Shown here: positions 23,239-31,207 of the stretch, piece after piece
Numbering within the stretch: the stretch's first letter is position 1
Layout of the letters: each line of letters starts with the position of its first letter
NCBI GenBank assembly: GCA_003246765.1
Contig: QKDA01000047.1
Coordinates: 1-32,921, forward strand
Reading direction: 5' to 3'
DNA from: Spirochaetales bacterium
Lineage (GTDB): Bacteria > Spirochaetota > Spirochaetia > Treponematales > Treponemataceae
Length of the DNA stretch: 32,921 bases
The notes under the pieces: model-generated
Seen by the model: only the letters and a program-made list of their open reading frames with translations
Databases searched by the model: none
Told to the model about the DNA's origin: nothing
Program-made: the position numbers and the translations under genes

Positions 23239-24843
23239 TCACCCTGGACCCTCTTTTCGGGCTGTGGCGATGACCGAGGCTACCCCTGCGCGGGCGGAGT
23301 TTACCGCGTCGAGCATGCACTCCAACAGCAGCTTTCCGGGGGCGCTCCCCCGCCGTTCAAAGGCCCACAGGCGGTCGCCGAAGCCTTCGACGGAGGTTTC
23401 GAGGTAGACCCGGTGGGTTTCTCCCCAGGAGGTTCCCGAGGCGCTCCTTACCTTGAGGGTGTGGCCGGTTTCTTCCCGGACTATGGCGAGCAGGGCCGCG
23501 ATGAGAACGTGGGCTTCCGCGCGGACGGGACGGGGGCGGCCCTGGTCGGAGAAGCGGGCCTCGACCCGCCAGAGGGGTTTTCCGTGGTCGTCCGCGGTTT
23601 CTTCCCGGTAGGATGCGAGGGCTACGGTGGGCAGCCCGCCGGGGATCCCCGCGCTGAGGTATCGCAGGACGGCGGTGGCGGTCGGGGGTTTCGCCTCGGT
23701 CTTGATCTTGGCCAAGAGGTCTCCGACGGTATCTCCCGGCGGAACGTAGCCCGCGTGCTCCCGTATCCAGGAGGCGACTCCGGCGCTGCCTGAATGCCGG
23801 GAAAGGACGATCCTGTCCGGGGCGGTGCCGTAATCGGCGGGGTCCGCCAGGCGGTAGGCTTCCTTTGCCTTCCCCTGGCCCTGCTGATGCATCCCCGAGG
23901 CGTGGGCGTTCACGTTCCAGCCCGTGACGGGCTTCAGGGGCGACAAGGAGCTTCCCACCGAGGCGGCTACCGCCCGGGCGAGGTCTCCCGTAAGTTCAGG
24001 CCTTATTCCCGTCTCAATGCCCAATTCCTCCCGTTCCCGGGCGACGAGGGCGAACTCCTCCAGGGCGGCGTTACCCGCGCGCTCTCCGACTCCGAGGGCG
24101 GTCAGCTCCGCCTGCCTGCAGCCGGCTTCCACGGCGGCCAGGGTATTGGCCAGGGCCAGTCCGCGGTCGTTGTGGCAGTGAACGCTCAGGATCGCCCTCC
24201 CGGAGGCGAAGGCGGGGACGAGGTCGAGAAGGCGTCGCACGAGGCGGTCCATTTCGCCGGGAAGCGAGCGGCCTACGGTGTCCGCGATGTTGACGATCCG
24301 GGCGCCTGCCTCGGTTACGGCGATGCACCATTCCGCGAGGAAGGCCGGATCAGAACGGGTTGCGTCTTCGGCCCCGATCTCGACGGCCCCGGCATAGCCC
24401 GACGCGAAGGTCACGGCCTCCACGGCAAGGCGCAGTACCGAGGCCCGGTCTATGCCGAGCTTGGCCGAGATGTGGAGGTCGCTCACGGGGCAGGAGAGGT
24501 GGAGGAGTCCCGCGCTCTCCGCTAGTCCCGGGGGCCAGCCGCCCGGCATGGGGGAGAGGAGGGGCCCCGGGGGCAGGAACGCGGCGCTTTCGCGGATTTC
24601 CGCGGGCTTGAGGCGGCTCATGACGGCGAGCTGAACCCTTCCCTGGAGTTCTTCGCAGATAAGCCTTGAGGCCTGGGCGTCCGCCGGGGATGCGGCGGGA
24701 AAGCCCGTTTCCAGGCAGTCGACGCCGTAGTCCGCCAGGCTTCGGGCCAGGGAGACCTTCTCGGTGACCGTGAGGGCGAATCCCGCGGCCTGGTCGCCGT
24801 CCCTGAGGGTGGTGTCGAGGATTCTTATCCGGCCCCCGGTCAT
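23239..24843 (-). CDS. nifV: LeuA/NifV-family acyltransferase, probable homocitrate synthase
   Basis: This 534-residue protein has a TIM-barrel acyl-CoA condensing domain: ILDTTLRDGDQAAGF near the start (catalytic Arg14, metal Asp10), ETGFPAASPADAQA, the metal His pair in SVHCHNDRGLALANTL, GVGERAGNAALEE, and NVNAHASGMHQQG. Unlike typical NifV (about 380 residues) it has a C-terminal extension resembling the regulatory dimer domain of 2-isopropylmalate and citramalate synthases. The active site could thus belong to homocitrate or isopropylmalate synthase. The nif/mod setting favours homocitrate, an organic ligand of the nitrogenase cofactor. It is coupled to the HEPN-like gene by an ATGA overlap. 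Confidence 0.78.
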   Translation of the reverse strand: MTGGRIRILDTTLRDGDQAAGFALTVTEKVSLARSLADYGVDCLETGFPAASPADAQASRLICEELQGRVQLAVMSRLKPAEIRESAAFLPPGPLLSPMPGGWPPGLAESAGLLHLSCPVSDLHISAKLGIDRASVLRLAVEAVTFASGYAGAVEIGAEDATRSDPAFLAEWCIAVTEAGARIVNIADTVGRSLPGEMDRLVRRLLDLVPAFASGRAILSVHCHNDRGLALANTLAAVEAGCRQAELTALGVGERAGNAALEEFALVAREREELGIETGIRPELTGDLARAVAASVGSSLSPLKPVTGWNVNAHASGMHQQGQGKAKEAYRLADPADYGTAPDRIVLSRHSGSAGVASWIREHAGYVPPGDTVGDLLAKIKTEAKPPTATAVLRYLSAGIPGGLPTVALASYREETADDHGKPLWRVEARFSDQGRPRPVRAEAHVLIAALLAIVREETGHTLKVRSASGTSWGETHRVYLETSVEGFGDRLWAFERRGSAPGKLLLECMLDAVNSARAGVASVIATARKEGPG

Positions 24844-25253
24844 GGAGCGTCCGTTCCGCCGGGGGCGGTTTCCCGCTCCGCGAGACGGGCCATGGCGTCC
24901 AGGGCCGAAAGGAACCGGGGGATGTCCTCCCTCCGGGGCGAGCTGATCTCGAAGTCGTCCATCGAGCAGATTCGCTGAAGGCTGTCCATATAGAGGAGGG
25001 TCTCGGCGACTTCCGGCTCGATGGCGAAGATTCCCTCTGCATCCGAGAGAAGGTCGCCCATGGTATGGTTGCGGGGCAGCATGCCCCGGTGCATGAACAG
25101 GGCCATGAAATATTTCTCGATACCCATCGCCGCGAGGTTTTGCACTATCTCGCTCGTGAATACTTCCGGTCGGCGAACGCTCCCTTGCGCTGTCCGATGA
25201 TAGCTCCTGCCTTCCTCAAGGAAGGTCTTCCAGTCTACCAATTCGTTCACCAT
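24840..25253 (-). CDS. HEPN-like small helical protein in the nifV operon
   Basis: The protein has 137 residues from the ATG at 25253 (MVNELVDWKTFLEEGRSYHR). An open frame continues about 12 codons upstream without a better site. The core, EIVQNLAAMGIEKYFMALFMHRGMLPRNHTMGDLL, matches the HEPN pattern, with the R-x(4-6)-H-type motif in HRGMLPRNH. HEPN proteins include RNases and nucleotide-binding helpers. No MNT nucleotidyltransferase partner is nearby, which argues against an ordinary HEPN-MNT toxin pair. Its stop overlaps the synthase start, so it belongs to the nitrogen-fixation operon. Its role there is unknown. Confidence 0.62.
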   Translation of the reverse strand: MVNELVDWKTFLEEGRSYHRTAQGSVRRPEVFTSEIVQNLAAMGIEKYFMALFMHRGMLPRNHTMGDLLSDAEGIFAIEPEVAETLLYMDSLQRICSMDDFEISSPRREDIPRFLSALDAMARLAERETAPGGTDAP

Positions 25254-25291
25254 GATAAGAAACTTACCTCTCGGAGCCGCTTGTGTCAATA

Positions 25292-25324
25292 TTTATGCAA
25301 TAAAAGCTGATTAAATTGCATAAA
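25292..25324. promoter_or_regulatory. Inverted repeat between the divergent nifV and modABC operons
   Basis: TTTATGCAAT (25292-25301) and ATTGCATAAA (25315-25324) form a perfect 10-bp inverted repeat with a 13-nt spacer. Another TTGCA follows at 25326-25330. On the minus strand a TTGACA lies close by (just left of the repeat), and on the plus strand a TTGACG lies at 25339-25344. The placement suits an operator shared by the two divergent promoters; the regulator is not known. Confidence 0.65.
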
Positions 25325-25382
25325 CTTGCAAAAATAGCTTGACGAGGGGACGGTTATTCGCTAGCCTCGGGGTGAATCGGAC

Positions 25383-25436
25383 AGAGCCGTGCGATCCTGA
25401 GCCTTGCTGGCCCAGGACAGCGCGGCTCTTTTTTTT
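25383..25436 (+). terminator. Terminator-like hairpin in the modA leader (possible attenuator)
   Basis: Two 17-nt arms at 25383-25399 (AGAGCCGTGCGATCCTG) and 25413-25429 pair with one wobble and two mismatches, an inner GCC/GGC extends the stem, and eight Ts follow at 25429-25436. It sits about 30 nt before the modA start and just downstream of a possible promoter (TTGACG at 25339-25344, weak -10 near 25362), so it would stop modABC transcription unless bypassed. Confidence 0.8.
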
Positions 25437-25465
25437 AAAATCCGGACCCTGCGGGAGGCTTTGGC

Positions 25466-26233
25466 ATGAGACGTGTCTTGACGGTTGTCCTTTTTCTGGC
25501 GGGTCTTGCGAGCCCCTTTTTCGGAGGCGGCAGCAAGGAAAAAACCGAGCTTATCGTGGCCGCCGCGGCGAGCCTTACGGACGCGATGAATGAACTTGCG
25601 GCCCTCTACGGGGAAACGCGAGAATCCGTGTCCGTAAAGGTTACCTACGGTTCCTCCGGCGCCCTTCAGGCCCAGATCGAGCAGGGAGCGCCGGCAGACC
25701 TGTTCATGTCCGCTTCCCCGAAGCAGATGAACGCACTGGAGTCGCAAGGGCTCCTGCTTGAGGGTACACGGAAGGACCTCCTCGTAAACGAGGTGGTTTT
25801 GGTAGTCTCTCCCTACCTTAAAGAGGGGATCGCTTCCTTTAACGACGCTGCAGGTCCCGGGGTGGGCAGAATCGCCCTCGGCGATTTCCGGAGCGTTCCC
25901 GCGGGCCAGTACGCCGAACAGGTATTTACCAGCCTCGGCATCGTCGAGGGCGTCAGGGCCAAGGCCGTGTTCGCGAAAGACGTCCGGCAGGTGCTCGCCT
26001 GGGTGGCCTCAGGCGAGGCGGACTGCGGGGTGGTATACGCCACGGACGCCGCCGCTTCGCCCGGCCTGAAGGTGGCCGCCCGGGCGCCCGAGGGCTCCCA
26101 TGTACCGGTGGTGTATCCCGCGGCGGTAGTGGCCTCCAGTTCGAATCCCGGGGAGGCGAAGGCTTTCCTCGCTTGGCTTTCGCTTCCCGAGGCCCGCTCG
26201 GTCTTCGAGAAGCACGGATTTCTGGCGCCATGA
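25466..26233 (+). CDS. modA: Molybdate ABC transporter, periplasmic binding protein
   Basis: This 255-residue protein starts with ATG after GGGAGG. A short signal peptide (RRVLTVVLFLAGLASPFFG) lacks a lipobox Cys. The mature part begins LIVAAAASLTDAMNELA and contains YGSSGALQAQIEQGAPADLFMSAS, the oxyanion-binding pattern of ModA, and RIALGDFRSVPAGQYAEQVF. It captures molybdate (or tungstate) and delivers it to ModB. The next gene starts inside its stop codon. Location between nifV and nifB implies supply of Mo for nitrogenase. Confidence 0.93.
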   Translation: MRRVLTVVLFLAGLASPFFGGGSKEKTELIVAAAASLTDAMNELAALYGETRESVSVKVTYGSSGALQAQIEQGAPADLFMSASPKQMNALESQGLLLEGTRKDLLVNEVVLVVSPYLKEGIASFNDAAGPGVGRIALGDFRSVPAGQYAEQVFTSLGIVEGVRAKAVFAKDVRQVLAWVASGEADCGVVYATDAAASPGLKVAARAPEGSHVPVVYPAAVVASSSNPGEAKAFLAWLSLPEARSVFEKHGFLAP

Positions 26234-26916
26234 GGTTGGATTGGGCCCCTTTGGCGATATCGCTGAAGACCGCCCTGTGCGCGACGGCCATCGCCTTCCT
26301 TCTCGGCATCGCGGCGGCCCGATGGGTCGCGTCGCTGAGGGGGAGGCTCCGGGCCTTCGCGGACGGGCTTTTTACCCTTCCCATGGTCTTGCCCCCGACG
26401 GTGCTCGGCTTTTTTCTCCTCGTCCTCTTCGGCCGTCACGGTCCCGTGGGGCAGGCCCTATCCCGGGTCGGGATTCGCCTCATATTCTCCTGGCCCGCCG
26501 CGGTTATTGCCGCGACGGCGGTCGCCTTTCCCCTGGTGTACCGGACCGCCAGGGCCTCATTCGAGCAGCTCGATCCCTCGATTACCCACGCGGCCCGCAC
26601 CCTGGGGCTGTCGGAATGGACGATTTTCTGGAGGGTGATCCTTCCCGCGGCCTGGCCCGGGGCGGCGGCGGGCACGGTGCTGGCCTTCGCCCGCGCCCTG
26701 GGCGAGTTCGGCGCCACGCTGATGGTCGCTGGCAATATTCCCGGCCGGACCCAGACTGTACCGGTTGCGATTTTTTTCGCCGCGGAAGGGGGGAGGATGG
26801 ATGAAGCCCTCGTTTGGGTGGCGATTATCGTAGCCCTCTCTACTGCCGTAACGGTAGCCGTAAACCTTTTGCCCGGAGGTTCCCGGGCGGGGATTCCCTC
26901 GGCGGGCGGGAGGTGA
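26230..26916 (+). CDS. modB: Molybdate ABC transporter, permease
   Basis: The 228-residue permease starts at the ATG at 26230 that overlaps the modA stop (ATGA); an open frame upstream overlaps modA and is not used. It has about five membrane helices (ISLKTALCATAIAFLLGIAA; GLFTLPMVLPPTVLGFFLLVLFG; WPAAVIAATAVAFPLVY) and the EAA loop that contacts the ATPase, followed by RALGEFGATLMVAGNIPGRTQTVPVAIFF, a ModB hallmark. It forms the membrane channel for molybdate. Confidence 0.93.
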   Translation: MRLDWAPLAISLKTALCATAIAFLLGIAAARWVASLRGRLRAFADGLFTLPMVLPPTVLGFFLLVLFGRHGPVGQALSRVGIRLIFSWPAAVIAATAVAFPLVYRTARASFEQLDPSITHAARTLGLSEWTIFWRVILPAAWPGAAAGTVLAFARALGEFGATLMVAGNIPGRTQTVPVAIFFAAEGGRMDEALVWVAIIVALSTAVTVAVNLLPGGSRAGIPSAGGR

Positions 26917-26920
26917 GCCC

Positions 26921-28000
26921 ATGGGGATAAAGGCGGAGATAGTAAAGCGTTATCGGGGTTTTACCCTGGAGGTCTCCTTCGACGATCAGGGGAAGAGAAC
27001 GGGAATTCTCGGCGCCTCGGGATGCGGCAAGAGTCTGACCCTGCGTTCCGTCGCGGGCATCGAGACCCCCGACGAGGGGCATATCGAGATTGACGGGCGG
27101 GTGGTATTCGACTCGGTTTCGGGCGTGAATGTGCCCCCCCGCTTCCGTAACGTGGGGTATCTCTTTCAGAACTACGCCCTCTTTCCCAACATGACCGCCG
27201 AGGAGAATGTCCGGATCGTGATCCGGGAAAGGGAGCGGAAGGGAAGGGGGGAGGCTCGGGCCTCGACGGACGCGCGGGTCGCCTCGCTCCTTGAGCGGTT
27301 CCATCTGCGGGGACTGGAGCGTCGGCGGCCGTGCCAATTGTCGGGGGGACAGCAGCAGCGGGTAGCCCTGGCCCGGATCTTCGCCATGGAGCCCCAGGCG
27401 GTGCTCCTGGACGAGCCCTTCTCGGCCCTGGACAGCCACCTCCGCGCGAGCATGGAGGCGGAACTTCTCGAAACCCTCTCGACCCGCGATGTCTCCGTGC
27501 TGTTCGTGTCCCATGACCGGGACGAGGTGTTCAGGATATGCCAGCGGATGGTCGTTCTGGACGGCGGAAAGATCGCGGCGGAGGGGGGCGTGCGGGAGGT
27601 GTTCGACGATCCCGGTACCGTTGCCGCCGCGCGCCTTACGGGGTGCAAGAACGTTGAGCGGGCGTACCCCTCGGGGAGTACCCGGGTGAGGGTTCCCGGC
27701 TGGGGCTTGGAATTGGAGACTGCCAGAGCCGTGCCGGGGGACGTTACCCATGCGGGAATTCGAGCCCATCATATTCGGGCCGCGGGACCGGGCACCGAAG
27801 CCAATCTCTTTGAGGGCATGGCCCGTTCGGCCAGGCATGATCCCTTTTCAAAAAGCGAGTTCGTTCACGTACTGGACTCCGGTCAAGGGATGAGCCTTTC
27901 GCCCCTCTTACGGATTTCCGACGAGATAGCGGAGGGCGACGGCGAGTTGCGCTGGCGCGTCTTTTCCGTAAATCCCGAGGATATCCTTCTGCTGAGGTAA
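26921..28000 (+). CDS. modC: Molybdate ABC transporter, ATP-binding protein
   Basis: The 359-residue protein has Walker A GASGCGKS, Q-loop LFQNYALFPNM, signature LSGGQQQR, Walker B AVLLDEPFSALD and the switch His in VSHDRDE. The C-terminal 110 or so residues look like the TOBE/MOP domain that binds molybdate and can inhibit transport in ModC proteins. It starts 4 bp after modB. The gene ends just before a hairpin and is convergent with the ferredoxin gene. Confidence 0.93.
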   Translation: MGIKAEIVKRYRGFTLEVSFDDQGKRTGILGASGCGKSLTLRSVAGIETPDEGHIEIDGRVVFDSVSGVNVPPRFRNVGYLFQNYALFPNMTAEENVRIVIRERERKGRGEARASTDARVASLLERFHLRGLERRRPCQLSGGQQQRVALARIFAMEPQAVLLDEPFSALDSHLRASMEAELLETLSTRDVSVLFVSHDRDEVFRICQRMVVLDGGKIAAEGGVREVFDDPGTVAAARLTGCKNVERAYPSGSTRVRVPGWGLELETARAVPGDVTHAGIRAHHIRAAGPGTEANLFEGMARSARHDPFSKSEFVHVLDSGQGMSLSPLLRISDEIAEGDGELRWRVFSVNPEDILLLR

Positions 28001-28005
28001 AAAAA

Positions 28006-28053
28006 CCGGAACCGGGAGAGTATCCGGTTCCGGCGGGGAGAGAAGCTTTTTTT
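28006..28053 (+). terminator. Terminator after modABC
   Basis: CCGGAACCGG (28006-28015) pairs perfectly with CCGGTTCCGG (28024-28033). A purine-rich spacer and seven Ts (28047-28053) follow, and a run of As precedes it. It can end modABC and perhaps also the convergent ferredoxin transcript. Confidence 0.75.
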
Positions 28054-28100
28054 ACATGAGGAAGAGAAGTGTATGAAACGGAAGGTCCACCGGAAGTAAC

Positions 28101-28409
28101 TCAGGCGATGATATAGTCCGCGGCAGGCTTCCCGCTTTCGATCGAATCGATGATCGCGTCGATCGCTTCCTCGTCGTCCACGCGTCCGTACCACCAGCCC
28201 TCGGGGTAGACGACCATCGCGGGGCCCCGGTCGCATACCTTGAGGCAGCCGGTGCTGGAAACCGCGACGTCGGCCATTCCACGGTCCGACAGCTCGGTCT
28301 CAAGGTATTGCATGAGGCCGAGGGATCCTGCCTTGCTGCAGACGCCTTGCGGGGTTCCGTTCATTCGGAAGGAGCCGCATACGAAAATGTGATGTGCCGG
28401 TTTGGTCAT
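28101..28409 (-). CDS. nif-associated 2Fe-2S (thioredoxin-like) ferredoxin
   Basis: The protein has 102 residues from the ATG at 28409, 7 nt after AGGAG; further in-frame starts exist upstream but are less well placed. Four Cys lie in the order VCGSFRMNG, GVCSKAGS, STGCLKVCDRG, the pattern of thioredoxin-fold 2Fe-2S ferredoxins. PAMVVYPEGWWYGRVDDEEA is the usual C-terminal part. Such ferredoxins next to nifB and nifEN are thought to carry electrons for nitrogenase or cofactor assembly. It is the last gene of the nif run here, 89 bp after nifB. Confidence 0.88.
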   Translation of the reverse strand: MTKPAHHIFVCGSFRMNGTPQGVCSKAGSLGLMQYLETELSDRGMADVAVSSTGCLKVCDRGPAMVVYPEGWWYGRVDDEEAIDAIIDSIESGKPAADYIIA

Positions 28410-28498
28410 GTTCATTCTCCTGTAACGTATCGATGTCCATGGATACCGCGGCGCCGTAGCGCCCTCGTGATCCCGCAAGCAAGCTTAAATGACTGTTT

Positions 28499-29770
28499 CT
28501 ACGCGCAGCCCTGTCCCGTGCCGCCGCAGGAGCTTCCCGACCCGCAGGATCCCGCGCGGCGCATCAGTACCTTGGGAATTTCCCGTCCCGCGAGCAGTTC
28601 GTGGGCGGTGTCCGAGATAAGGCCCTCCACGGCGATTACCCGGATTCCCTTCTCTTTCAGTATCCGCTCCGGGGAGGGGCCCGCGCCTGAAACGAGGACG
28701 GCGAAACAGTCCGAAAGCGAGTCCGCGAGGGCTTCCCATCGGGCGTCGCCGCCTCCGGGAATCGGCGTCGCCCGCTGCTCCACGAGAACGGGCTTCCCGG
28801 TTATGCCTTCCCCCTCGGCCTCGTAGATCCACAGGGTCGGCGCCTCTCCGAGGTGGCGGTTTACGAAGAGGCCTTCCATGGTCGCAACGGCCAGGCGGGG
28901 CCGGCCTTCCGTGGGCTTAACCCGGCCCGCCTCGGCGAGGAGCGCCGCGATTTCCTCCTGGTTCCGCTCGCCCAGGAGCCCCGCGGCGTCCGCGCGGCAC
29001 CGGGCGCAGTGGGACATCTGCTTTAGGCTCTTGCCCGCCTCGAAGCGCATGGCCTGCAGGGCACCGGTCTCCGGCGCGGGAATGCCCTCGAAGGCGGTTC
29101 CCTCCACGTGCATGAGGGGAATGCAGTTCTGCACGTCCGCCCCGAGGGCCCCCGCGACCCGGGCGATCTCGGGAACGTGATCCTGGTTTATCCCGGGGAT
29201 CACCACCGTGTTTATCTTCACCGTGACTCCCCGTTCCTTCAGGAGCTTGATCGCGAGGAGCTGGCGCTCCAGGAGTATCTTGGCTCCTTCCACGCCCCGG
29301 TAGGGCTTGTTGCCCACGCGGATCCAGGCGTAAATTTTCGCGCCTATCTCGGGGTCCACGGCGTTGAGGGTTATGGTAACGTGGGACACGTTGAGGGCCG
29401 CCACCCGGTCAGCATATTCGGGAAGACCCAGGCCGTTGGTTGCCAGGCACAGGAGCTTATCGGGATATTTGCTGCCGACCAGCTCCATGGTCTTGAGGGT
29501 TTCCTCGGGGTTGGCGAAGGGATCCCCGGGGCCCGCGATCCCGACGACCGCGACGTTGGGTATGCGGTCCAGTACCGATGAAAGGTAGTCGACCGCGGCG
29601 TCGGGCTCGAGCACCGAGCTCGTGACCCCGGGGCGGGACTCGTTCACGCAGTCGTACTTCCGGTTGCAGAAATTGCATTGCACATTGCACTTGGGGGCCA
29701 CGGGCAGGTGTACCCGGGCGGTGGTGTGTCTAGCTTCGGCGTTGAAGCAGGGGTGATTCGCAAAGTCCAT
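28499..29770 (-). CDS. nifB: NifB, radical SAM FeMo-cofactor core synthase with NifX-like C-terminus
   Basis: This 423-residue protein starts with ATG after AAGGAGG. The radical SAM cluster is C28-x3-C32-x2-C35 in PKCNVQCNFCNRKYDC, followed by family blocks GIAGPGDPFANPEETLKT and LATNGLGLPEYADRV, and Cys in HCARCRADAAGLLGE that hold accessory FeS clusters. Residues from about 300 form the NifX/NafY-type domain (RLAVATMEGLFVNRHLGEAP). The end is a Cys/Gly-rich tail, GSCGSGSSCGGTGQGCA. NifB builds the carbide-containing 8Fe core passed to NifEN. It lies 24 bp after nifN. Confidence 0.95.
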   Translation of the reverse strand: MDFANHPCFNAEARHTTARVHLPVAPKCNVQCNFCNRKYDCVNESRPGVTSSVLEPDAAVDYLSSVLDRIPNVAVVGIAGPGDPFANPEETLKTMELVGSKYPDKLLCLATNGLGLPEYADRVAALNVSHVTITLNAVDPEIGAKIYAWIRVGNKPYRGVEGAKILLERQLLAIKLLKERGVTVKINTVVIPGINQDHVPEIARVAGALGADVQNCIPLMHVEGTAFEGIPAPETGALQAMRFEAGKSLKQMSHCARCRADAAGLLGERNQEEIAALLAEAGRVKPTEGRPRLAVATMEGLFVNRHLGEAPTLWIYEAEGEGITGKPVLVEQRATPIPGGGDARWEALADSLSDCFAVLVSGAGPSPERILKEKGIRVIAVEGLISDTAHELLAGREIPKVLMRRAGSCGSGSSCGGTGQGCA

Positions 29771-29794
29771 AATTAGCCTCCTTGGCGCAATGCC

Positions 29795-31207
29795 TTAAAT
29801 GTACGTGTAGCCGATTCCCGCGGCCTCTTGTTTCGTTTCCATTAACGTGTTGCATACCAGGTCGAAAAGGTTCAGCGTGCCCCGGTAACCCAGGTGCAGT
29901 ATCCGCTGTCCGCCGATCCGGTCGTGGATCGGAAACCCGCAGCGCACTAACGGGATCTTCAGCTTCCGCGCAAGGAAGAGACCCTTGCTGTTTCCCATGG
30001 CGAAATCCGCGCCCAGCCCTTTCGCTTGCTCGGCCATGGCTGCGAAGTCTGCCTCGGGGCCGCCTGAGAGCGCGACCTTCACGCCGATCTCGGCGAGGAA
30101 GGAGCCCACGGCGGATACGAAGTCGTTCTCGCCGTAGAGGATGGCCTTCTTCCCCGCGAGGTATTTGTGCCCGTCGATATAGGCGTCCACGAGCCTGCCC
30201 CGGGCCTTGAGCCACCGGTCAGGGATCGGCGTTCCCGCCGCCTCGGAAAGGGCGGCGAAAAAACGGTCTGTGTTCTCGACCCCGATCGGGAGGGGTATGC
30301 GCGTAAGGGGCACGCCCCGGGTTTCGGCGAGCCAGACCCCCGCGTCCCGGTCGGGCGACACGTCGGTCCCGAGGGCGACGGTACGCGCCGCGCTTCCCAT
30401 CGCCCTGATGGAATCGAGGGGGGTTCCCCCTTCCGGAAGCTTCCTGTACTCGTCCCAGGACACGCCGTCGAGGGTCTCCGAATAATCGGGAAGGAGGGTG
30501 TAGGGCACGCGAAAGGATTCGAGGATCTCGTGGAGCTCCCGAATGTCCTCCGTGGAAACGAATCCCGAAAGCAGGTTTATTCGCGAGTCGGCCTTTGAGA
30601 GCGCCGGGGAGTCATGCTGCCCGCGCGGGTTATCGCTCCCCGCCGGGGGGGCCTGCCGACAGCGCGCGGTTTCGCTTTCCGCCGGCACCAGGGCTTCTAC
30701 CACCGCGCGCACCGCGGCGTGGAACCCTTCCATATGGGTGCCCGCGTAGCTCGGCGTGGAAGCGTAGAAAACCACTGGCTCGGTCTCGACCGGTTTGCCT
30801 TCCGCGGCCGCTGCTTCCGAGTCCTTCGCCCGGTCCGCCCTATAGCGGGCGAGGTACATCGGCACGTTTTCGCCGATCGTTTCGGAAAGGCAGGTCGACG
30901 CCACGCCAATCGCCTTTGGCCCGTACTGGCGGCTCACGTTATTGAGGGCCATGCCGAGGTTGAGCTCGCCCCCGAAGATCGCGGCGGACTCGGTAAAGTT
31001 GGAGCTCGCGATGTCGATGGGCTCGCGGAAATGGCTTATGCCGTAGCGCCTGATGTAAGTGGAACAGCCCTGGGACCCGTGCAGGAGCGGGACAGTCCCC
31101 TCGACGCCGAGGTAGGCGAAACTCGCGCCGAGGGGGGCGCACAGCTTGCAGGCGTTCCGGGTCGAGACGAAACTAGTCTTCGCTGCTGCCGTCGTTACTT
31201 CGCTCAT
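29795..31207 (-). CDS. nifN: NifN, FeMo-cofactor scaffold subunit
   Basis: The protein has 470 residues from the ATG at 31207, which overlaps the ancestral nifE TGA as ATGA. The start is typical: STRNACKLCAPLGASFAYLGVEG, then LHGSQGCSTYIRRYGISHFREPIDIASS and GVASTCLSETIGEN. An unusual polar insertion (about PAESETARCRQAPPAGSDNPRGQHD) follows the region preceding NLLSGFVSTEDIRELHEILE. The C-terminal part includes KKAILYGENDFVSAVGSFL and GYRGTLNLFDLVCNTLME. NifN pairs with NifE as a scaffold where the NifB product matures with Mo and homocitrate. Because of the nifE frameshift it is also read as the last part of one 963-codon frame. Confidence 0.93.
   Translation of the reverse strand: MSEVTTAAAKTSFVSTRNACKLCAPLGASFAYLGVEGTVPLLHGSQGCSTYIRRYGISHFREPIDIASSNFTESAAIFGGELNLGMALNNVSRQYGPKAIGVASTCLSETIGENVPMYLARYRADRAKDSEAAAAEGKPVETEPVVFYASTPSYAGTHMEGFHAAVRAVVEALVPAESETARCRQAPPAGSDNPRGQHDSPALSKADSRINLLSGFVSTEDIRELHEILESFRVPYTLLPDYSETLDGVSWDEYRKLPEGGTPLDSIRAMGSAARTVALGTDVSPDRDAGVWLAETRGVPLTRIPLPIGVENTDRFFAALSEAAGTPIPDRWLKARGRLVDAYIDGHKYLAGKKAILYGENDFVSAVGSFLAEIGVKVALSGGPEADFAAMAEQAKGLGADFAMGNSKGLFLARKLKIPLVRCGFPIHDRIGGQRILHLGYRGTLNLFDLVCNTLMETKQEAAGIGYTYI

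Noticed and set aside
23218-24525. Long plus-strand frames opposite the LeuA/NifV-like gene
   Set aside because: High GC leaves few stops in antisense frames. The minus-strand frame has intact enzyme motifs.
24840-25253. HEPN-MNT toxin-antitoxin pair
   Set aside because: No nucleotidyltransferase partner is adjacent. The gene is coupled to a biosynthetic enzyme instead.
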